Source: Vibrio maritimus
Lineage (GTDB): Bacteria > Pseudomonadota > Gammaproteobacteria > Enterobacterales > Vibrionaceae
NCBI GenBank assembly: GCA_000755425.1
Contig: BBMT01000024.1
Location: 1-36,056, forward strand
Reading direction: 5' to 3'
Length of the DNA: 36,056 nucleotides
The position numbers and the translations under genes were made by a program. Every line of letters begins with the position of its first letter. The first letter of the stretch is position 1. Below, one piece after another: positions 1 through 8,806 of the stretch. The notes under the pieces are model-generated. The model was not told where the DNA came from and ran no database searches. It saw nothing but the letters and a program-made list of their open reading frames with translations.

Positions 1-17
1 AGTTTAGAAAGAGCACG

Positions 18-733
18 TTACTCTTCTAGATCACCACAGAAGCGGTAACCTTCACCGTGAATCGTAGCGATGATCTCTGGCGTACCAGACACTGATTCAA
101 AGTGCTTACGGATACGACGGATCGTCACATCTACAGTACGATCATGTGGCTTAAGCTCACGACCAGTCATCTTCTTAAGAAGATCGGCACGAGTTTGGAT
201 CTTGCCTGGGTTCTCACAGAAGTGTAGCAGTGCGCGGAACTCAGAGCGTGGCAGCTTGTAGCTGTCGCCGCTTGGGCTAACAAGTGAACGGCTATTGATG
301 TCCAGTACCCAACCATTGAACTCGTATTTTTCAACGCTGCGTTTTCTTCTGTCGCTGCGCCGCTGCTCATAGAGCGAGTTAGTAGGTTACGTGCACGGAT
401 AGTCAGTTCACGTGGGTTAAATGGTTTCGTGATGTAATCATCAGCACCAATCTCTAGGCCAAGGATTTTATCAACTTCGTTGTCACGACCAGTTAGGAAC
501 ATAAGAGCAACGTTAGCTTGCTCACGTAGTTCACGTGCTAGCAGTAGACCATTCTTACCAGGAAGGTTGATATCCATGATAACTAGGTTTACAGAGTTTT
601 CTGACATCACCTGGTGCATTTCCTGACCGTCGCTGGCCTCGAATACAGCATATCCTTCTGCTTCAAAAATGCTTTTTAGGGTGTTACGGGTTACTTGCTC
701 ATCTTCAACAATAAGAATCTGCGGGCTTTGCAT
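18..733 (-). CDS. arcA: ArcA, aerobic respiration control response regulator (frame broken by one missing base)
   Basis: OmpR/PhoB-type response regulator of the ArcB/ArcA redox system; it acts in the cytoplasm and represses aerobic metabolism genes when oxygen is low. The receiver domain is about residues 1-120, with the acidic pair near E10-D11-E12, phospho-acceptor D54 in VIMDINLPG and K in the ITKPF motif; the C-terminal winged-helix domain (ending RFCGDLEE) is read from 18-340. The frame breaks inside the T run at 342-345: adding one base restores EEKRSVEKYEF and a 238-residue protein, the normal ArcA length. As written, a 188-residue protein with a nonsense tail would result. The start ATG at 731-733 is followed by the family N terminus MQSPQILIVEDEQ. 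I take the break as a sequence error, since everything after it is conserved. Confidence 0.95.
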
Positions 734-1062
734 CGGCGGTACCTAAATTAAACTTGTGAAAATTCTGTCTGTAGTAGAATAAATTCTAGGCAAAAAGTTA
801 ACATATAGGTAATGTTTCTTGGAGCTTTTACTCACCATCACTGAAACAGTTACGTTTTACGTCGCCATCCATGATGTTGCCAAAAAACGAGAAATCCCTG
901 TAATCTCTTATTATTCTGCTAGGTCATTGAGGCGAATTCTATAATGTTAACAGCATGCTAACAATGGTCAAATGTTAATTCCATGCAGTTTGTTGATTTA
1001 AATCAATAGGCGCTTTGTAACAAATATTAATAGTATTGGGCAGAGGCTAAATTTTAGATAGT
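734..1062. other. Intergenic regulatory region between arcA and the DUF3293 gene
   Basis: 329 bases separate two divergent genes. It is AT-rich and carries a perfect FNR-type palindrome (993-1006), a TATAAT hexamer on the plus strand at 940-945, and several TGTTAA/TTAACA words between 945 and 980, including TGTTA and TAACA half-sites 9 bases apart (945-963). I see no extra coding gene here. Promoters for both flanking genes are expected, but I cannot place their start sites. Confidence 0.5.
993..1006. promoter_or_regulatory. FNR binding site (TTGATTTAAATCAA)
   Basis: The 14 bases match the FNR/ANR consensus TTGAT-N4-ATCAA at all ten defined positions. It lies about 260 bases upstream of the arcA start and about 57 bases upstream of the DUF3293 start. 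In E. coli arcA is activated by FNR, so control of arcA is the natural reading; the shorter distance to the DUF3293 gene leaves that target open too. Confidence 0.7.
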
Positions 1063-1455
1063 ATGAGTATCGATGCACAACTTTGGAGTGCTTATTCAAG
1101 CATTGCAATGCGGTTTCTCACTGAGTGGGAATGCGATAGCTACGCTGTTATAACGGCTTGTAACCCACGGAGTCGTAAACTAAGTGATGAAGAAAACTGC
1201 ATAAAAAACCGAGAGCTAGAACGAAATTTAGCAGATTTTTGCCATGTAAGTGTAAACGTCGGTGACCCAAGCTTTGAGTGGGTGGAAGCGAGTTTTGCGG
1301 TGGACATCCCGTTTTCGCAAGCGTGTGAGTTAGCGCAAAAATATGAGCAAAATGCCATCTACTGGGTCGAAAATGGTGTACTGTTTCTGGTCTCCTGTGA
1401 TGAAGATCAGACAAAAAAGAATTTAGGCTTGCTGAGTCAGTACGTGCGTCAATGA
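1063..1455 (+). CDS. DUF3293 domain-containing protein of unknown function
   Basis: A 130-residue soluble protein without signal peptide or membrane segment. The TACNPRS motif near residue 32, a following N-R-E-L-E-R-N segment and the WVENG stretch near residue 105 are the pattern I associate with DUF3293 proteins, which sit between arcA and the RraA-like gene in other vibrios. No biochemical function is known to me. The start ATG has no strong ribosome-binding site (AGAGG lies about 17 bases upstream), so the exact N terminus is less certain; no better in-frame start is visible. Confidence 0.8.
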   Translation: MSIDAQLWSAYSSIAMRFLTEWECDSYAVITACNPRSRKLSDEENCIKNRELERNLADFCHVSVNVGDPSFEWVEASFAVDIPFSQACELAQKYEQNAIYWVENGVLFLVSCDEDQTKKNLGLLSQYVRQ

Positions 1456-1551
1456 CCGTTTGGCTGGGCAAGTAAAAAGGGATTTTACTTTAATGCTCTC
1501 TAAAGGTGCGGCTGGTTTTTGCACCTATTGAGCTATTATCACGGAGGAAAC

Positions 1552-2034
1552 ATGAGAGATATCACACCTGATATTTGTGACCAACACGAAGACAAAGTGA
1601 TGCTGCTGAACTTGCCGCTGCAAAACTTTGGTCAACGCGCCGCCTTTTGGGGCGAGATTGTCACGGTACGTTGCTACCACGACAATTCCATGGTGCGAGA
1701 AGTGCTCGGCCACGATGGTAAAGGGAAAGTACTCTTTGTTGATGGGAATGGCTCGTGTGCGAAAGCGCTTTTGGGCGACCAGTTGGCGATCATGGCCATT
1801 GAGAATGGCTGGGAAGGCGTCATTGTTAATGGTGCAATTCGCGATGTTGCCGCAATGTCGGAGATGGATCTTGGGGTGAAAGCACTCGCAGCGTGTCCAT
1901 TTAAGACAGAAAAACGCGGAGCTGGGCAAATCAACGTCACACTGACCATGAACAATCAAATTGTTCAGCCAGGTCATTATGTGTATTCAGATTGGAATGG
2001 GGTGCTAATTAGTAAGGAAGCACTGGAATTTTAG
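1552..2034 (+). CDS. RraA-family protein, probable HMG/oxaloacetate-type aldolase rather than an RNase E inhibitor
   Basis: A 160-residue protein of the RraA / class II HMG aldolase fold. The start at 1552 is chosen over an ATG 33 bases upstream because a strong GGAGG (1543-1547) sits at ideal distance. The family segment GDQLAIMAIENGW... is followed by NGAIRD; from the D of GD to the RD pair there are exactly 20 residues, i.e. the D-x20-R-D metal/substrate motif of active 4-hydroxy-4-methyl-2-oxoglutarate aldolases. E. coli RraA, an RNase E regulator, has RQ at this point. Vibrio copies are often named RraA or, wrongly, MenG. Either role is possible; the motif favours enzymatic competence. 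It follows the DUF3293 gene by 96 bases on the same strand. Confidence 0.85.
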   Translation: MRDITPDICDQHEDKVMLLNLPLQNFGQRAAFWGEIVTVRCYHDNSMVREVLGHDGKGKVLFVDGNGSCAKALLGDQLAIMAIENGWEGVIVNGAIRDVAAMSEMDLGVKALAACPFKTEKRGAGQINVTLTMNNQIVQPGHYVYSDWNGVLISKEALEF

Positions 2035-2069
2035 TCTGTGAGCGGTAATCGCTGTATTTACACACTCAA

Positions 2070-2558
2070 CTAAAAACGGAAACCTAGACCGACTTCAACC
2101 CCTTGCTGAACTTTTTCAAAGTCAAAGGTGGCGTGAACGTCTAGGTTTTCTGTTAACCTCATTCGGCTCGAAACCTCGGCCGCCATCGCACCTTGTGTCT
2201 CATTATTCTCTTCGTATTGATATCCACGCAGCGTACTCTTCACAGAAATACGGTCAGACACCTGATAGTTAACGCCACTTAGAAAGCCACGGTCGTTAGA
2301 GATATCTGAATTGTTGAGGCGGGCACCAATGTACACGTCTAGAGAATCAAACACAGCGTACGAGTAGCCGCTATCGACATTCCACACATCAAAAGAATCT
2401 GCACCGTTGGATTTACTACCAGAAGATAAGAAGAAGCTGTGCGGTGATTGATTATGCTGAGAAGGGAGCGCAGGGAGCTCAACAGAGAGTGCTGAAGCGC
2501 TGAACAATAAACCACTACAAACCAATAACGCTGGGGCGTATAAAGACACTGCTCTCAT
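2070..2558 (-). CDS. Small putative outer-membrane beta-barrel protein
   Basis: A 162-residue exported protein I do not recognise by name. Residues 1-25 form a signal peptide (MRAVSLY, hydrophobic core, cleavage near SALS-VE). The rest shows alternating hydrophobic/polar strands (for example YSYAVFDSLDVYIGARL, VEVGLGFRF) and ends in phenylalanine, the usual C-terminal signature recognised by the BAM complex. An AAGGAGTG ribosome-binding site precedes the ATG at 2556-2558. It is convergent with the RraA-like gene and divergent from the thr operon. About eight strands would fit the length. Function is unknown; confidence in the location is moderate. Confidence 0.7.
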   Translation of the reverse strand: MRAVSLYAPALLVCSGLLFSASALSVELPALPSQHNQSPHSFFLSSGSKSNGADSFDVWNVDSGYSYAVFDSLDVYIGARLNNSDISNDRGFLSGVNYQVSDRISVKSTLRGYQYEENNETQGAMAAEVSSRMRLTENLDVHATFDFEKVQQGVEVGLGFRF

Positions 2559-2821
2559 GGCACCACTCCTTGGTTATAGTTTTTATAGTTTATTGATTTC
2601 TAATTAAAGCACAGAATCTAAGCAAAAAGTTGTAAAACTATATAGCATTTAGTTATGTATAAAGATCCTAACTGCATATAAATGCATTATTATCCTTTTT
2701 TATGCTTTTGATAAAAAAATGCTCGCCAAGCAACAAAAGTACAATTTTTGATTGACTAATCGCCAACAAATGCGGTACACGTATGGGTAAGCACATAACA
2801 GAATCTGAAGCACGACCTATT
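2559..2821. other. AT-rich divergent promoter region between the barrel gene and the thr leader
   Basis: Very AT-rich, without a gene. It includes an AT-only stem (TTTTTTAT at 2696-2703, ATAAAAAA at 2711-2718) and a possible thr promoter with TTGACT at 2752-2757 and a weak TACACG-like -10 near 2776-2781. The -10 is poor, so the promoter call is tentative. Confidence 0.35.
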
Positions 2822-2896
2822 ATGTTTAATCACCAGCACGTAGTAATGACCACCACCATTATTATTACCGACATTATCGTTGGGGCAGGCTGGTAG
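2822..2896 (+). CDS. thrL: thr operon leader peptide
   Basis: A 24-residue peptide whose core reads MTTTIIITDII (residues 9-19): four Thr and five Ile codons almost back to back. This is the signature of the thr leader peptide, whose translation senses charged tRNA-Thr and tRNA-Ile to control the attenuator that follows 21 bases after its stop. The ATG at 2822 lacks a strong ribosome-binding site; an in-frame ATG at 2783 would add 13 residues, but it lies close to the likely promoter, so I prefer 2822. The peptide itself is not expected to have another function. Confidence 0.88.
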   Translation: MFNHQHVVMTTTIIITDIIVGAGW

Positions 2897-2917
2897 ACGA
2901 AAGAAATTCAAAAACAA

Positions 2918-2949
2918 GGCCTGTATCACCAAGATACGGGCCTTTTTTT
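2918..2949 (+). terminator. thr operon attenuator
   Basis: Stem GGCCTGTATC (2918-2927) pairs with GATACGGGCC (2933-2942) with one G-U pair, a five-base loop, and then seven T (2943-2949). It lies between thrL and thrA, as expected for transcription attenuation: stalled ribosomes on Thr/Ile codons prevent its formation. Confidence 0.9.
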
Positions 2950-2978
2950 ACCTGTTTTGAGTATTTCGGGAGGAAAGG

Positions 2979-5437
2979 ATGCGAGTACTAAAATTTGGAG
3001 GCTCATCGTTAGCCGATGCGGACCGTTTTTTAAGAGCGGCGGACATCATCGCCAACAATGCCCAGCAAGAAGACTTAGCGTGGTGCTATCAGCACCAGGT
3101 AAAACAACCAACAAACTAGTAGCAGTCATTGAAACTGCACTCAAGAACAATGAAGTTGAACTGCAAATCTCTGAACTAGAGACTTCATTCAATGAGCTGT
3201 TCTCCAACATTAAAAAAGTCCTCCCGAACATCGACAGCACAGATTTTGACAATCAAGTCAAAACATCGCTGTTCCAACTTCACCAGTTCGTCCATGGTAT
3301 TCGCCTGCTTGGCACTTGCCCTGACCATGTTAATGCTCGCATCATTTCTAAAGGTGAGCGCATTTCTATCCAGTTGATGAAAGCGGTACTTATCGCGAAA
3401 GGCCAAGCGGCGGATCTTATCGACCCTGTGAAATACCTGTTTGCCAACGGCGACCACCTAGAAGCTATGGTTGATGTTGAAGTATCGACTCAAAACTTCC
3501 AAGCGAATCCGCTTGCTGAGGGTGTTGTACACATCATGCCTGGTTTCACTGCAGGTAATGCGAAAGGTGAACTAGTGACGCTAGGTCGTAATGGTTCGGA
3601 CTACTCTGCAGCGGTACTGGCTGCGTGTTTGCGTGCGGATTGTTGTGAAATTTGGACCGACGTTGATGGCGTTTATAACTGTGACCCTCGATTGGTTGAC
3701 GATGCTCGCCTTCTTAAGTCTCTTAGCTATCAAGAAGCAATGGAACTCTCTTACTTCGGTGCTTCGGTTCTTCACCCGAAAACTATTGCTCCAATTGCTC
3801 AGTTCCATATTCCTTGTCTTATCAAGAACTCCTTTAACCCACAGGGTGCCGGGACTTTGATCGGTCAAGATACTGGTGAAGACAACCTACCAATTAAAGG
3901 TATCACCACACTTTCTAACCTCATCATGGTTAACGTATCGGGCCCAGGTATGAAGGGCATGGTAGGCATGGCAAGCCGCGTATTTGGCGCGATGTCATCG
4001 GCAGGTGTCTCTATTGTTCTCATTACTCAATCTTCATCAGAGTACAGCATCAGTTTCTGTATCGAAGAAGAAGACAAGCTAGAAGCTGAGCGTGCGCTTA
4101 GTGAAGCGTTCGAGCTTGAGCTGAAAAACGGTCTGCTTGAGCCTGTAGAGTTCATGGACGACGTTGCTATCGTAACGCTAGTCGGTGACGGTATGCGCAC
4201 TTCTCGCGGCGTTGCCTCCCAGTTCTTCTCATCCCTTGCTGAAGTAAACGTGAACATTGTAGCTATTGCTCAGGGCTCATCAGAGCGCGCGATTTCTGCG
4301 GTTATTCCAGAAGATAAGATTTCTGAAGCTATCAAAGCCTGTCACGAAAACCTATTTAACTCAAAGCACTTCCTCGATGTGTTTGTCGTTGGTGTTGGCG
4401 GCGTAGGTGGCGAGCTGGTGGATCAAATCCAAAGACAGCAAGGGAAGCTAGCCGAGAAAGGCATCATCATTCGTGTTTGTGGCCTGGCAAACAGCAAAGG
4501 TGTATTGCTTGATGGAAATGGCTTACCGCTTGAGCAGTGGCGCGATCGTATGGGTGATGTCAGTGAGAAGTTCACCGTCTCTAGCCTAGCAGCACTGGTT
4601 CAACGTAATCACATCATCAACCCTGTGTTGGTTGACTGTACATCAAGCGAAGATATCGCGAATCAGTACGCTGAGTTCCTAGCCGCAGGCTTCCATGTAG
4701 TGACGCCAAACAAGAAAGCGAACACAGCAAGCATGTCATATTACCATCAGCTTCGCGATGTGGCTCGCAGCTCTCGTCGTAAGTTGATGTATGAAACGAC
4801 TGTAGGTGCAGGTCTGCCAGTTATCGAAAACTTGCAGAACCTGATTGCCGCCGGTGATGAACTTGAGAAGTTCAACGGCATCCTGTCTGGCTCTTTATCA
4901 TTCATCTTCGGTAAGTTGGATGAAGGGCTAACGCTGAGCCAAGCAACTAATGTAGCTAAAGATAAAGGCTTTACTGAGCCGGATCCACGTGACGATCTCT
5001 CTGGTATGGACGTGGCGCGTAAGCTCCTTATTCTGGCACGTGAAGCGGGTATGGCACTGGAACTTGAAGATGTAGAAGTTGATCAAGCTCTACCGCCAGG
5101 CTTTGATGATTCAGGTTCTATCGATGAGTTCATGGCTCGTCTTCCAGAAGCAGATGCTTACTTCAGCGAGTTGGTAGAAAACGCCGCTAAAGAGGGCAAA
5201 GTACTGCGTTATGTTGGTGAAATCGCCGATGGCAAGTGCCGAGTTCGCATTGCTGCTGTCGATGAAAACGACCCGATGTTTAAGATCAAAGATGGTGAGA
5301 ACGCACTGGCCTTCTACAGCCGTTACTATCAGCCAATTCCACTAGTACTTCGCGGTTACGGCGCAGGTACAGAAGTCACTGCAGCGGGCGTCTTCTCTGA
5401 CGTGATGCGTACGTTAGGCTGGAAACTAGGAGTATAA
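2979..5437 (+). CDS. thrA: ThrA, bifunctional aspartokinase I / homoserine dehydrogenase I (frame broken by one missing base)
   Basis: Catalyses the first and third steps from aspartate to threonine. The N-terminal kinase starts MRVLKFGGSS (the family KFGGSS motif) and includes GRNGSDYSAA and VDGVYNCDPR; two ACT domains follow (VNVSGPGMKGM and VTLVGDGMRTSRG, roughly residues 310-460), where threonine feedback is expected; the dehydrogenase begins at DVFVVGVGGVGGEL (NAD(P) site) and contains GILSGSLSFIFGKLDEG. The correct ATG at 2979 follows a strong GGAGGAAAGG. One base is missing near 3080 (GCGTGG should be GCGGTGG), which restores AVVLSAPGKTTNKL and a protein of 819 residues, against 820 in E. 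coli. ThrB starts one base after the stop. Confidence 0.96.
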
Positions 5438-5438
5438 G

Positions 5439-6400
5439 ATGAGTGATAGCGTTGTCGTTTATGCGCCAGCCTCGATTGGCAATGTGAGTGTTGGCTTTGA
5501 TGTGTTGGGCGCGGCGGTATCACCTGTTGATGGTACCCTACTTGGCGATTGTGTTGAGGTGAGACTGGGAGATAAGCCGTTCGACCTTGCCACCAAAGGT
5601 AGCTTTGTTGATAAGCTGCCAAGCGATCCTAAAGAAAACATCGTTTACGATTGTTGGAAGGTTTATGCGCGTGAGCTAGACAAAAAAGGTGTGACTCTCA
5701 AGCCTGTCTACATGACGCTTGAGAAGAACATGCCTATTGGCTCTGGACTCGGTTCTAGCGCCTGTTCTATTGTTGCAGCGCTCGACGCTCTGAACCAGTT
5801 CCACGGTAATCCACTGAATGAGACTGAGCTTCTCGCGTTAATGGGTGAGATGGAAGGGCAAATTTCTGGTGGCATCCATTATGACAATGTGGCACCTTGC
5901 TACCTAGGCGGCGTGCAGTTGATGCTGGAAGAGCTCGGTATCATCAGCCAAGAAGTACCATGCTTTGATGAGTGGTACTGGGTTATGGCTTATCCTGGCA
6001 TCAAGGTGTCGACTGCAGAAGCGCGTGAGATCCTACCATCTCAGTATCGCAGACAAGATATCATTGCCCATGGTCGTCACTTAGCTGGGTTCATCCACGC
6101 TTGCCACTCTAATCAACCTGAGTTGGCAGCGAAGATGATCAAAGATGTCATCGCTGAACCTTATCGCGCTAAGTTATTACCAGGGTTTAGCAAAGCTCGT
6201 GAATAGCTGCAACAGCGGGTGCATTAGCGACAGGAATTTCAGGCAGCGGCCCAACGCTATTTAGCATTTGTAAAGACAAAGATGTCGCGGACAGAGTGGC
6301 TCGCTGGTTAGAAGAGAATTACGTACAAAATAACGAAGGATTCGTCCATGTTTGTCGCCTCGACAAGCAAGGCTCGAAGGTAACAGGAAGTAAGCTATGA
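5439..6400 (+). CDS. thrB: ThrB, homoserine kinase (frame broken by one missing base)
   Basis: GHMP-family kinase that phosphorylates homoserine to O-phosphohomoserine for ThrC. The ATP-binding loop is PIGSGLGSSACS near residue 97; the N terminus APASIGNVSVGFD is typical. A base is missing in the A run at 6202-6203: with GAAATAG instead of GAATAG the protein continues through TGISGSGPTLFSICKD and FVHVCRLDKQG to a TGA at 6398-6400, giving about 320 residues, the family length. As written it stops at 6206. The gene follows thrA by one base and its stop overlaps the thrC start (ATGA), so translation of the three genes is coupled. Confidence 0.95.
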
Positions 6401-7677
6401 AGCTGTACAACATCAAAGAGAACGACGAGCAAGTCTCGTTTGGCCAAGCCGTACGCCAAGGTTTAGGTCGTAACCAAGGTCTATTTTTCCCATCTGAGCT
6501 GCCAAAGTTCGATGATGTAGACGCACTGTTGGCTGAAGACTTTGTCACGCGTAGCGCAAAGATTTTGTCTGCGCTGATCGGTGATGAGCTTCCAGCAGAG
6601 AAAGTGAATGAATTGGTCGATAATGCCTTCCAATTCCCAGCGCCTATCAATCAAGTAAAAGATGGCGTATATGCGCTTGAGCTTTTCCACGGTCCAACGC
6701 TAGCGTTTAAAGACTTCGGTGGCCGCTTCATGGCGCAGTCTTTGGCGGCAGTCTCTGATGGTGGCAAGATCACTATCCTTACCGCGACATCAGGCGATAC
6801 GGGTGCGGCAGTTGCTCATGCATTTTACGGCATGGAAGACATCAATGTTGTTATCCTTTATCCAAAAGGCAAGATCAGTCCGCTACAAGAAAAGCTATTC
6901 TGCACATTAGGCAAGAACATCCACACAGTGGCAATCAACGGTGACTTTGATGCCTGTCAGGCACTAGTTAAGCAAGCTTTTGACGATGCGGCGCTGCGTG
7001 AAGAGATCGGCCTTAACTCGGCGAACTCAATCAACATCAGCCGTCTGATGGCGCAAATCTGTTACTACTTCGAAGCGGCATCTCAGATGTCTAAACAGGA
7101 GCGTGAGAACCTAGTTGTCTCGGTACCAAGTGGTAACTTTGGTAACTTAACGGCAGGTCTATTGGCGAAAGCACTAGGTCTTCCTATCAAACGTTTCATT
7201 GCGGCAACCAATGCCAACGATACGGTACCTCGTTACCTAGAAACAGGTGAGTGGGATCCTAAGCCAACGGTTGCGACAACTTCAAATGCGATGGACGTAA
7301 GTCAGCCAAACAACTGGCCACGTATCGAAGAGCTATGTCAAATCAAAGGCTGGGGTCTGGATACGTTGGGTAAAGGCATGGTGACGGATGAACAAAGTGC
7401 TGAATCCGTGCGTGAACTAAACGCGCAGGGCTACCTATGTGAGCCACACGGCGCGATTGCCTACCGCTTGCTCGACGAGCAACTGCAAGAAGGCGAAACC
7501 GGCCTGTTCTTGTGTACTGCGCACCCAGCGAAGTTTAAAGAAGTGGTGGATGAGATCCTTGAATCAGACATCGACCTTCCGGGGCCTCTAGCGAAGCACG
7601 CAGCGATGGAGTTACTATCGGAAGATCTTGATAACGACTTTGATGCACTGAAAGCCGTGTTACGTCGAGTTCAGTAA
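6397..7677 (+). CDS. thrC: ThrC, threonine synthase
   Basis: PLP-dependent enzyme (fold type II) that converts O-phosphohomoserine to threonine, the last step of the operon's pathway. The 426-residue frame is intact. It starts MKLYNIKENDEQVSFGQA, as in E. coli ThrC. The PLP lysine is K105 in HGPTLAFKDFGG; TSGDTGAAVAHAFY and SVPSGNFGNLTAG are the phosphate-cup and cofactor glycine loops. The start overlaps the thrB stop by four bases, and a strong terminator follows 18 bases after the stop, closing the operon. Confidence 0.98.
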   Translation: MKLYNIKENDEQVSFGQAVRQGLGRNQGLFFPSELPKFDDVDALLAEDFVTRSAKILSALIGDELPAEKVNELVDNAFQFPAPINQVKDGVYALELFHGPTLAFKDFGGRFMAQSLAAVSDGGKITILTATSGDTGAAVAHAFYGMEDINVVILYPKGKISPLQEKLFCTLGKNIHTVAINGDFDACQALVKQAFDDAALREEIGLNSANSINISRLMAQICYYFEAASQMSKQERENLVVSVPSGNFGNLTAGLLAKALGLPIKRFIAATNANDTVPRYLETGEWDPKPTVATTSNAMDVSQPNNWPRIEELCQIKGWGLDTLGKGMVTDEQSAESVRELNAQGYLCEPHGAIAYRLLDEQLQEGETGLFLCTAHPAKFKEVVDEILESDIDLPGPLAKHAAMELLSEDLDNDFDALKAVLRRVQ

Positions 7678-7695
7678 TCAGATTTGATGCTATCA

Positions 7696-7728
7696 ATGCC
7701 CAAGCCTATAACAGCTTGGGCATTTTTT
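7696..7728 (+). terminator. Rho-independent terminator of thrABC
   Basis: Perfect 10-base stem ATGCCCAAGC (7696-7705) / GCTTGGGCAT (7714-7723), eight-base loop, then a T run to 7728. Confidence 0.93.
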
Positions 7729-7842
7729 ATCTTCAGTAAATGCTAAAGAGCGGATAAACCGAGTTTAAATCATTGACCTCAGGTTAGGTTGAGGTTTTAT
7801 GCTTATGGACAGTCAGATCAATACCAAACAATAGGAATACTC

Positions 7843-8673
7843 ATGACACCAAACCAGTTGCAGCAATATTTGGATAAATTGGATGTCACGCTCAGTGGCG
7901 TAGATAACGGTGTGGTAAGCAATACGTTTTTTGCAAGCTATGCCGATATGGCTGAGCTGCAAAGCGCTCAGCACCGCACCATCCCTTTTGAGAACTTTGA
8001 TGTGTTTGTTGGTGACAGTATTAGCCTTGAAGCTGAAGTGAGATTTGAAAAACTCATTACGCGCTCTCGCGGTGGCTATTGCTTTGAGGTCAATGCACTG
8101 TTTTTAGAAGTGCTGAAGACTTTGGGTTATCACGTTAAACCTAAGCTTGCTCGCGTACATCTCTCTGGCACGCCGTCAGGCCGAAGCCATCAAGTGACGC
8201 TGGTGACGATTGGAGAAGAACAATGGGTTGCCGATGTCGGCTTTGGTTCAAACACGCCACGCGCCCCCATCAAGCTGGAGACTAATATTGAGCAGCAGGC
8301 AGATTTCCAAGTGTTCCGGTTTATTGAGGTAGAGGACTTCGGCTACCTTTTGCAGCGTAGAGTTGAAGAAGGGTGGCTGGATTTGTATAGCCTAGATTTA
8401 GCGTTTGCTGCAAGGGGCGACATTGAATACGCCAATCATTACACTTCAACTAGCCCCAATGCGGTGTTTACCCAGTCTATAACTGCGGCTCTTGCCACTT
8501 CTGAGGGCAGTGTGACGCTACTTGATACCACACTTCGTATCCGTCAGGGGGAACAAGAAACGCAGGTGAGTGAGCTTGATCAACACGGTTATTTTGATGT
8601 TGTGGAGCGAGAGTTTGGGATAGTAGTGCCCGACGAGAAGCGAGCATTCATCTTAGCCCGTCTGTATTCATAG
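7843..8673 (+). CDS. Arylamine N-acetyltransferase (NAT family)
   Basis: Acetyl-CoA dependent enzyme that transfers acetyl groups to arylamines, arylhydrazines or related amines; the physiological substrate is unknown. The Cys-His-Asp triad is visible: C80 in RGGYCFEVN, H116 in GRSHQVTLV and D131 in VADVGFGSN. The start at 7843 has AGGA six bases upstream; a frame extension to 7789 is possible but lacks the NAT N-terminal pattern. 276 residues is the usual size. It is a single gene between the thr terminator and a convergent GNAT gene. Confidence 0.93.
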   Translation: MTPNQLQQYLDKLDVTLSGVDNGVVSNTFFASYADMAELQSAQHRTIPFENFDVFVGDSISLEAEVRFEKLITRSRGGYCFEVNALFLEVLKTLGYHVKPKLARVHLSGTPSGRSHQVTLVTIGEEQWVADVGFGSNTPRAPIKLETNIEQQADFQVFRFIEVEDFGYLLQRRVEEGWLDLYSLDLAFAARGDIEYANHYTSTSPNAVFTQSITAALATSEGSVTLLDTTLRIRQGEQETQVSELDQHGYFDVVEREFGIVVPDEKRAFILARLYS

Positions 8674-8726
8674 GTCACTGGGAGTGTGCCTTGGTGACAG
8701 TGTTTCTTTAAGAGTTGACTGACGTT

Positions 8727-8761
8727 AAAAAGACAGGGGGACACAATGCCCCTTTGTCTTT
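8727..8761 (+). terminator. Possible terminator of the NAT gene
   Basis: An imperfect hairpin: AAAGACA-GGGG (8729-8739) can pair with CCCC-TT-TGTCTTT (8749-8761) with a two-base bulge. The 3' arm runs into the TTTGTC tandem repeat, which provides a T-rich tail. Weak call. Confidence 0.35.
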
Positions 8762-8782
8762 GTCTTTGTCTTTGTCTTTGTC
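8753..8782 (+). repeat. Hexanucleotide tandem repeat (TTTGTC)x5
   Basis: Five perfect copies of TTTGTC in the intergenic space between the 3' ends of two convergent acetyltransferase genes. Six-base units would not shift a frame, and the repeat is outside any gene, 24 bases from the GNAT stop. It is a candidate variable-number locus. Confidence 0.95.
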
Positions 8783-8806
8783 TGGGATTTCGTTGGATCT
8801 TTGCAA

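Noticed and set aside
18..733. arcA (and ten other broken genes) as genuine pseudogenes
   Set aside because: Downstream parts are fully conserved, indels sit in base runs, and essential bamD is affected; gene decay would not give this pattern.
1470..1527. Hairpins AAGTAAAA/TTTTACTT and GGTGC/GCACC after the DUF3293 gene as terminators
   Set aside because: No T run follows either stem and the co-directional RraA-like gene lies right downstream; may be a weak RNA structure only.
2783..2896. Longer thr leader starting at ATG 2783 (37 residues)
   Set aside because: In frame with thrL but lies close to or before the probable transcription start and has no ribosome-binding site; typical leaders are short.
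8753..8782. Tandem TTTGTC repeat as a CRISPR remnant
   Set aside because: Units are contiguous six-mers with no spacers; no cas genes nearby.
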